The translations under genes and the position numbers were made by a program. The notes beneath the pieces were generated by a model. It did no database searches, was not told where the DNA came from, and saw nothing but the letters and a program-made list of their open reading frames with translations. Positions 6,210 to 9,641 of a DNA stretch of 9,641 nucleotides are shown piece by piece. This DNA is from SZAS-79 sp038211455 (GTDB lineage Bacteria > Pseudomonadota > Gammaproteobacteria > Burkholderiales > SG8-39). The stretch covers positions 1 to 9,641 of the forward strand of contig JBBQVP010000166.1 in assembly GCA_038211455.1 (NCBI GenBank), given 5' to 3'. How positions within the stretch are numbered: the first letter of the stretch is position 1; each line of letters begins with the position of its first letter.

Positions 6210-6635
6210 ATGCTCGCCATAGGCACGCTCGCAAAGCGCACCGGTACAAAGGTGCAGACCATCCGCTATTACGAGCAGATCGGGCTGTTACCGGAGCCAG
6301 GAAGGACCGGGGGTGGTCAACGCCGCTACGGTGAGGACGACCTCGACCGACTGGCCTTCGTCCGTCATGCGCGCCAGCTTGGATTTACGTTGGAGGCGAT
6401 CCGCGAGTTGCTGGATCTGTCCGACAATCCGGACCGTTCCTGCGCCGAGGTGGACGTCATCGCGCACCGCCAGCTCAAGGAGGTCGAAGCCAGGATCGCC
6501 CGGCTCGAAGCCCTGCGCAAGGAACTCAAGCGCATGCTTCGGGAATGCAGCCGCGATACTGTCTCCGACTGTCGGGTGCTCGAAGTCCTGCGCGACCATG
6601 GAGCCTGCCTTGCTGACCACGACAAGGGCGCCTGA
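6210..6635 (+). CDS. MerR-family metal-responsive regulator (CadR/PbrR/ZntR-like)
   Basis: A 141-residue cytoplasmic transcription factor. The N-terminal winged helix-turn-helix shows the family signature TIRYYEQIGLLPEPGRT with a following RRY (residues 17-40). A long dimerisation helix (about 76-112) and a C-terminal metal loop follow. Cysteines lie at 78, 113, 121 and 133. C78 at the start of the dimer helix is the mark of divalent-ion sensors (ZntR, CadR, PbrR, MerR); CueR has Ser there. The loop CSRDTVSDC (113-121) has C-x7-C spacing as in CueR. Zn, Cd or Pb is the likelier inducer, but this mix leaves it open. The ATG at 6210 is set by AGGAGG 7 nt upstream; an extension to 6072 would run through the divergent promoter region. 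It is divergent from the SCO operon and one base ahead of the YnfA-family gene. Confidence 0.92.
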   Translation: MLAIGTLAKRTGTKVQTIRYYEQIGLLPEPGRTGGGQRRYGEDDLDRLAFVRHARQLGFTLEAIRELLDLSDNPDRSCAEVDVIAHRQLKEVEARIARLEALRKELKRMLRECSRDTVSDCRVLEVLRDHGACLADHDKGA

Positions 6636-6636
6636 G

Positions 6637-6963
6637 ATGCCTGCGACGCTGATCTATCCGCTGGCCGCGTTGGCCGAGATCGCTGGCTGCTTTGCCTTCT
6701 GGGCTTGGTGGAGGAGCGGTGCGTCCGCGCTCTGGCTCGTGCCGGGCGTAGCCAGCCTCGCGCTCTTTGGTTGGCTGCTTGCGCAGGTCGAAGCGGGCTT
6801 CGCCGGGCGCGCCTTTGCGGCCTATGGAGGGGTCTACATCGCAGCGTCGCTGCTCTGGATGTGGGGCGCAGAGGGTCAACGGCCGGACGGATGGGACTTG
6901 GCCGGTGGAGCCCTCTGCCTTCTTGGTGCCGCCGTCATCCTCGCCGCACCGCGGGCCGCATGA
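6637..6963 (+). CDS. YnfA family (UPF0060) small inner-membrane protein
   Basis: A 108-residue, very hydrophobic protein with four predicted transmembrane helices (about 4-24, 30-50, 60-78, 88-105). It has the usual length of the YnfA/UPF0060 family and its recognisable features: an early AEIAGCFAFWAWWR segment (12-26) and AAYGGVYIAASLLWMW (61-76). The family is related to small multidrug resistance-type transporters, and its substrate is poorly defined. The ATG follows the merR stop with a single base between (TGAGATG), with AAGGGCG upstream, so it is almost certainly cotranscribed with merR. The coupling to a metal sensor suggests a role in metal or toxicant efflux; this is inferred. Its stop lies only 8 bp before the -35 of the next MerR-type promoter. 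Confidence 0.9.
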   Translation: MPATLIYPLAALAEIAGCFAFWAWWRSGASALWLVPGVASLALFGWLLAQVEAGFAGRAFAAYGGVYIAASLLWMWGAEGQRPDGWDLAGGALCLLGAAVILAAPRAA

Positions 6964-6971
6964 AAAAGGGC

Positions 6972-7002
6972 TTGAACCTACAGTCGCTGTAGCAATTACA
7001 CA
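6972..7002 (+). promoter_or_regulatory. MerR-type promoter/operator for transglutaminase-CDF
   Basis: -35 TTGAAC (6972-6977), a 19-nt spacer (6978-6996) and -10 TACACA (6997-7002). The spacer begins with the perfect dyad CTACAG-TCG-CTGTAG (6978-6992), the best palindrome of the set. The expected start near 7009 leaves about 23 nt before the ATG at 7032, with AAGGA 7 nt upstream of it. The dyad and spacer resemble the operators known for CadR/PbrR regulators. Confidence 0.82.
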
Positions 7003-7031
7003 GATCATGACCCGCTTCGAAGGATACGATC

Positions 7032-7802
7032 ATGATCGACGACGCCCGTCTGCTTGACCCCACACCACTTCTCGACTTCCGATCCGACAGCATCGTCCGT
7101 CTGATCGACAAGCGAGGATGGCGTGCGCTGACGGAACATGAGCGCATCGGCGCCGCATACGACTTCGTCCAGAACGAGATCCTCTTCGGGTACAACCGCG
7201 CCGACGACATTCCGGCCTCCCAAGTGCTCGCGGATGGCTACGGCCAGTGCAACACGAAGGGGACGCTCCTGATGGCGCTGCTCCGGGCGCTCGATGTGCC
7301 GTGCCGTCTGCACGGGTTCAGCATTCACAAGGCACTTCAGCGCGGCGTCGTGCCGGAAGTCGTATATCCGATCGCGCCGGATGAAATCCTGCACTCCTGG
7401 GTCGAGGTCTTGTCCGGTGAACGATGGATTGAGCTCGAAGGTTTCATCCTCGACAATGCCTTCCTTGGCAGTCTGCAGCAAGCTTTCGACGCCACCGAAA
7501 GCCTGTGCGCCTACGGTGCCGGAACCGACTGCCTGAGCGCGCCGCCGGTCCAATGGACCGGAGAAAACACCTACATCCAGAAGACGGGTATCGCCCGCGA
7601 CTTCGGAACATTCGACACCCCGGATCTCTTCTATAGGGAAAACCGGCAGGCATTAGGTCCACTTCGCGAGGCGATCTATCGCGGGATCGTCAGGCACTGG
7701 ATGAACGCGCGGGTGCGCGCGATCCGCGCGGGCCGGGTTCCGCAGATCCTTGGCTTGAAGCACACAGGCCCAACGCGGAAGGAGGTCGCCGATGTCGCAT
7801 AA
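7032..7802 (+). CDS. Transglutaminase-like (papain-fold) domain protein
   Basis: A 256-residue protein with no signal peptide or membrane helix, so probably cytoplasmic. A transglutaminase-core signature is visible: a GYGQCNTKGTLLMALLRAL segment with the nucleophile candidate C73, then HSWVEV with H121, then WIELEGFILD, in which the catalytic acid would be E136 or D141. In typical cores an Asp follows the W-x-x-L strand, so Glu at that place is slightly atypical. The family includes transglutaminases, amidases and cysteine proteases; the actual reaction and substrate cannot be told from sequence. The gene is first after the MerR-type promoter at 6972-7002 and overlaps the CDF exporter gene by 11 bases, so the two are coupled. 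A role in maturing or regulating the exporter, or repairing metal-damaged protein, is speculation. Confidence 0.82.
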   Translation: MIDDARLLDPTPLLDFRSDSIVRLIDKRGWRALTEHERIGAAYDFVQNEILFGYNRADDIPASQVLADGYGQCNTKGTLLMALLRALDVPCRLHGFSIHKALQRGVVPEVVYPIAPDEILHSWVEVLSGERWIELEGFILDNAFLGSLQQAFDATESLCAYGAGTDCLSAPPVQWTGENTYIQKTGIARDFGTFDTPDLFYRENRQALGPLREAIYRGIVRHWMNARVRAIRAGRVPQILGLKHTGPTRKEVADVA

Positions 7803-8706
7803 TCACGCACATGCGCACATCGATCCGGAATCGGGCGACCGCCGTGTCACCATCGCCATCTGGGCCAACGCTCTACTGACTGTCGCTCAGATTGTCGGTG
7901 GCATCCTGTCGGGCAGCCTCGCGCTGATCGCGGACGCGCTGCACAATTTCTCGGACATGGCCTCACTGGTCATAGCCTTCGTCGCGCGCAAGATCGCGCG
8001 ACGCCCGGCGGACGAGCGCATGACCTTCGGCTACGGCCGGATCGAGATCGTGGCCGCCCTGATCAACTACACGACACTGATTCTCGTCGGCGTCTACCTG
8101 ATCTACGAAGGCGCGATGCGGTTCATCGAGCCGAAGGAGGTCGCAGGCTGGACTGTTGTGATCCTCGGTGGCATTGCGCTGGCGGTCGACAGCCTGACGG
8201 CTTGGCTCACCTACACGATGCAGAAGGGCAGCGTGAACATCCGCGCGTTGTTCCTGCACAACCTGTCGGACGCCCTGGCCTCAGTGGCGGTAATCGCGGG
8301 CGGTACGCTGATCATTCTCTACGATGTGACCTGGGTCGATCCGGCGATCACCATCGGCATTGCACTCTACATCCTGTATCTCGCCCTGACCGAAATCGGC
8401 GGGCCGATCCGCACCCTGATGCTCGGCAGCCCGCCCGACATGGTTGGCGGCGAGGTGGTGGAGGCGATGCGGAGTGTTGATGGCGTGGTCGACGTCCATC
8501 ACGTGCATCTTTGGCAGATGCAGGAGGATGAAGTCGCTCTTGATTGCCATGTCGTGCTATCAGCGGAAACGTGGTCGCGCCTAGAGGCGGTCAAGCGCGA
8601 GATCAAGGACCGCCTGCGTGACCGCTTCACCATCACCCATTCGAGCCTCGAGTTCGAACACGAAGACCGCGCGCATAAAGATGCAGAGCTCTATGGTCAC
8701 GGGTAG
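7792..8706 (+). CDS. Cation diffusion facilitator (CDF) family metal exporter, CzcD/ZitB-like
   Basis: A 304-residue inner-membrane antiporter that would export divalent cations from the cytoplasm in exchange for protons. The N-terminus is His-rich (HNHAHAH, residues 3-9). Six transmembrane helices are expected between about residues 20 and 200. The metal site is seen twice: HNFSD in helix 2 (H51, D55) and HNLSD in helix 5 (H156, D160). This HD-HD set is typical of Zn/Cd/Co-type CDF exporters. A cytoplasmic domain (about 205-290) carries VHHVHLW (H236, H237, H239), H253 and H283, which are likely regulatory metal ligands. A strong GGAAGGAGG ribosome site (7777-7785) lies inside the transglutaminase-like gene 6 nt before the ATG. 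Given the promoter, export of the MerR inducer is the likely job; Zn and Cd are the best candidates. Confidence 0.95.
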   Translation: MSHNHAHAHIDPESGDRRVTIAIWANALLTVAQIVGGILSGSLALIADALHNFSDMASLVIAFVARKIARRPADERMTFGYGRIEIVAALINYTTLILVGVYLIYEGAMRFIEPKEVAGWTVVILGGIALAVDSLTAWLTYTMQKGSVNIRALFLHNLSDALASVAVIAGGTLIILYDVTWVDPAITIGIALYILYLALTEIGGPIRTLMLGSPPDMVGGEVVEAMRSVDGVVDVHHVHLWQMQEDEVALDCHVVLSAETWSRLEAVKREIKDRLRDRFTITHSSLEFEHEDRAHKDAELYGHG

Positions 8707-8720
8707 GCCAGCCTCTCGGC

Positions 8721-8753
8721 CTCCCCTGCTCGGCTTCGCGTGTCGCAGGGGAG
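8721..8753 (+). terminator. 9-bp stem inverted repeat just after the CDF gene (possible terminator)
   Basis: CTCCCCTGC (8721-8729) and GCAGGGGAG (8745-8753) form a perfect 9-bp GC-rich stem with a 15-nt loop, 14 bases after the CDF stop codon. The position suits transcription termination of the transglutaminase-CDF unit. No T-run follows the stem, so a classical intrinsic terminator is not shown. Confidence 0.4.
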
Positions 8754-8880
8754 AACGGCCCTTCGGTCCGTCGCGCATTCGGCCATGCGGCCTCACCGCG
8801 GCGTTGCGCCCGGCATCCCGGTTTGCCCGCCTCGCGAGCACGTCCCTTCCCGGCCGCTCCGCCGGATTGCGCTCTGGTCT

Positions 8881-8897
8881 GTTTTGCGGTGCAAAAC
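8881..8897. repeat. Perfect short inverted repeat GTTTTGC-GGT-GCAAAAC
   Basis: Seven-bp arms with a 3-nt centre, perfectly complementary. It stands out as AT-rich inside GC-rich DNA and could be a protein-binding dyad or a small hairpin. No function can be assigned. Confidence 0.55.
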
Positions 8898-8937
8898 GAT
8901 CCCGCCGCTCCATCCGTCTCCCGCGTCCGGTTGGGCC

Positions 8938-8962
8938 GTTTGCCTGCTCGTGTCGGGCAAAC
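8938..8962. repeat. Inverted repeat GTTTGCC...GGCAAAC
   Basis: Arms GTTTGCC (8938-8944) and GGCAAAC (8956-8962) are perfect reverse complements around an 11-nt centre. It lies 40 bp from the repeat at 8881-8897, and both have arms joining GC to an A/T run. It may be an operator or hairpin; no function is assigned. Confidence 0.5.
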
Positions 8963-9248
8963 CTACCGTCAAAACACACACACATGAGCGTGGAAGCATA
9001 TCCTCCGGATGGCCCCCGAAGCAGCCCGCGTCAAGGATCGCAAAACTTTTCGGCGAGGGGGGGCCTGTGGCGTGGGGCGGTCCCGTGCGTGAGGGCGGGC
9101 ATGTGGCGGGTGCTGAGCGCGGAAAACTTTTGCGCCCGGCAAGCCGGCGGCTGCGCCGTCCCTGACCCAGGCAGATTCGGAAACCAGGCATTCGGCCATG
9201 CCCCCACACTCACGTGGTGGCTCTACAACCGAACACTGGAGACCAGAC

Positions 9249-9641
9249 ATGGCTTACGACACCGCAAACACCTACGAGACCATCGAGCTTTTCGGACTGA
9301 CCGAGAAGGACGCGCAGCTGCCGATCCCCGAGGATCACATCCTGACCGACCACATCATCCGCGAGAGCTTCGAGGCATTGCTCGGGCAGCTGCGCGGGAC
9401 CGGGCTTGAAGCAGAGATCGAACCGCTGGCCCATGGGCTCGCGACGATCCTGCAGCGCCGCAAGGTGGCACTCGGCAAGGAGGTCGACCGCACCGCCGAC
9501 AAGATCGGCGCGCTGGCAAAATCTCACGACGGATCGGAGATCGCCGAGACCGCGCTCGAAGAGGCGCAGGCCCGCTTCGTGCAGCTGCGCGAGATCGTCA
9601 GCGCCATTGAGGTGATGAGCGAGGCGGCGGCGGAATGCTAC
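9249..9641 (+). CDS. Unrecognised protein, 5' part only (runs off the window)
   Basis: The frame from the ATG at 9249 stays open for 131 codons to the window end without a stop, so the gene is partial at its 3' end. GGAG (9238-9241) lies 7 nt before the ATG. The product begins MAYDTANTYETIELFGLTEK. It is acidic and helix-prone, with Glu/Ala/Lys-rich stretches such as ALEEAQARFVQLREIVSAIE that could form coiled coil; there is no signal peptide or membrane helix. Third-position GC is high and codon use looks coding, unlike the 540 bp upstream. I do not recognise the family. Its separation from the metal genes by a repeat-rich gap suggests it belongs to a different unit, perhaps the backbone of the carrying plasmid or island; that is inference. 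Confidence 0.75.
   Translation, partial: MAYDTANTYETIELFGLTEKDAQLPIPEDHILTDHIIRESFEALLGQLRGTGLEAEIEPLAHGLATILQRRKVALGKEVDRTADKIGALAKSHDGSEIAETALEEAQARFVQLREIVSAIEVMSEAAAECY

Larger units (their letters stand above)
6048..6210. repeat. 11-bp inverted repeat spanning the divergent SCO/merR region
   Basis: TGGAATGCCTC (6048-6058) and its exact reverse complement GAGGCATTCCA (6200-6210) face each other across the divergent promoter region. The right copy includes the merR Shine-Dalgarno sequence and the first base of the merR ATG. The left copy lies just downstream of the SCO ATG at 6066 and upstream of the alternative ATG at 6042. The match is direct; its meaning (duplicated leader or chance) is not known. 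Confidence 0.5.
8707..9248. other. Gene-free stretch rich in inverted repeats
   Basis: About 540 bp between the CDF stop and the next start codon. Open frames exist on both strands, but all are Arg/Pro/Ser-rich, match no family I know and contradict each other, so I call none. The stretch holds several perfect inverted repeats (8721-8753, 8881-8897, 8938-8962), the 9-mer AAAACTTTT twice (9042-9050 and 9123-9131), a CCGGC-AA-GCCGG palindrome (9136-9147) and a short CA run near 8974-8984. It may be a boundary between the metal cargo and a plasmid or island backbone, or a long regulatory leader for the gene at 9249. Confidence 0.5.

Noticed and set aside
8793..9209. Minus-strand open frames in the 540-bp gap
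   Set aside because: Cys/Arg/Pro-rich translations typical of random GC-rich DNA; several frames compete and none has a ribosome site or family resemblance.
8618..9409. Plus-strand open frame overlapping the CDF end, the gap and the gene at 9249
   Set aside because: The product is low-complexity and Arg/Pro/Ser-rich, overlaps two better-supported genes and has no recognisable domain.
1..9641. CRISPR array, tRNA, rRNA or insertion sequence
   Set aside because: I saw no regularly spaced repeats, no tRNA or rRNA-like stretch, and no transposase reading frame or terminal repeats with target duplication anywhere in the window.

Overview
This window is GC-rich DNA whose gene content (SCO, PCuAC and DsbAB proteins, a Tat-exported DUF411 protein, MerR control) fits an alphaproteobacterium, most likely Rhodobacterales-like. 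The taxon is an inference from gene style, not from a marker gene. The content looks like an accessory metal-response island: ten complete genes for metal transport, metal chaperoning and periplasmic thiol redox, plus one regulator. It is followed on the right by about 540 bp of non-coding DNA rich in inverted repeats and an unrecognised open-ended gene.

Layout. 75-1394 (+): MFS exporter with a His-rich C-terminal tail (NreB-like). It converges on a minus-strand block. 3160-1461 (-): ArsP/DUF318-type permease, then a Tat-exported DUF411 metal-binding protein. 6066-3250 (-): a tight five-gene operon in the order SCO, DsbB/BdbC-like, DsbA/BdbD-like, PCu(A)C copper chaperone, second SCO. 6210-6963 (+): MerR-family regulator and a YnfA-family small membrane protein, divergent from the SCO operon. 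7032-8706 (+): transglutaminase-like protein overlapping a CDF metal exporter. 8707-9248: no gene found. 9249-9641 (+): start of an unknown gene that runs off the window.

The strongest system-level signal is regulatory. Three promoters share the string CTTGAACCT over a TTGAAC -35 box, an unusual 19-bp spacer, and a CTACAG/CTGTAG-type dyad in the spacer. They precede (i) the SCO-Dsb-PCuAC-SCO operon, (ii) permease-DUF411 and (iii) transglutaminase-CDF. A fourth, related dyad sits just ahead of the merR gene and overlaps a candidate -10. Long spacers with a central dyad are the hallmark of MerR-activated promoters, so the single MerR protein encoded here probably controls all four units as one local regulon.

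Reading the parts together (inference): metal sensed in the cytoplasm would induce a cytoplasmic exporter (CDF), a second permease, a periplasmic cysteine-rich metal binder, and a periplasmic copper/thiol module that oxidises or repairs thiols and handles Cu(I). The sensor's cysteines suggest a thiophilic divalent ion such as Cd, Zn or Pb, whereas many outputs are copper proteins. That mismatch is the main open question.
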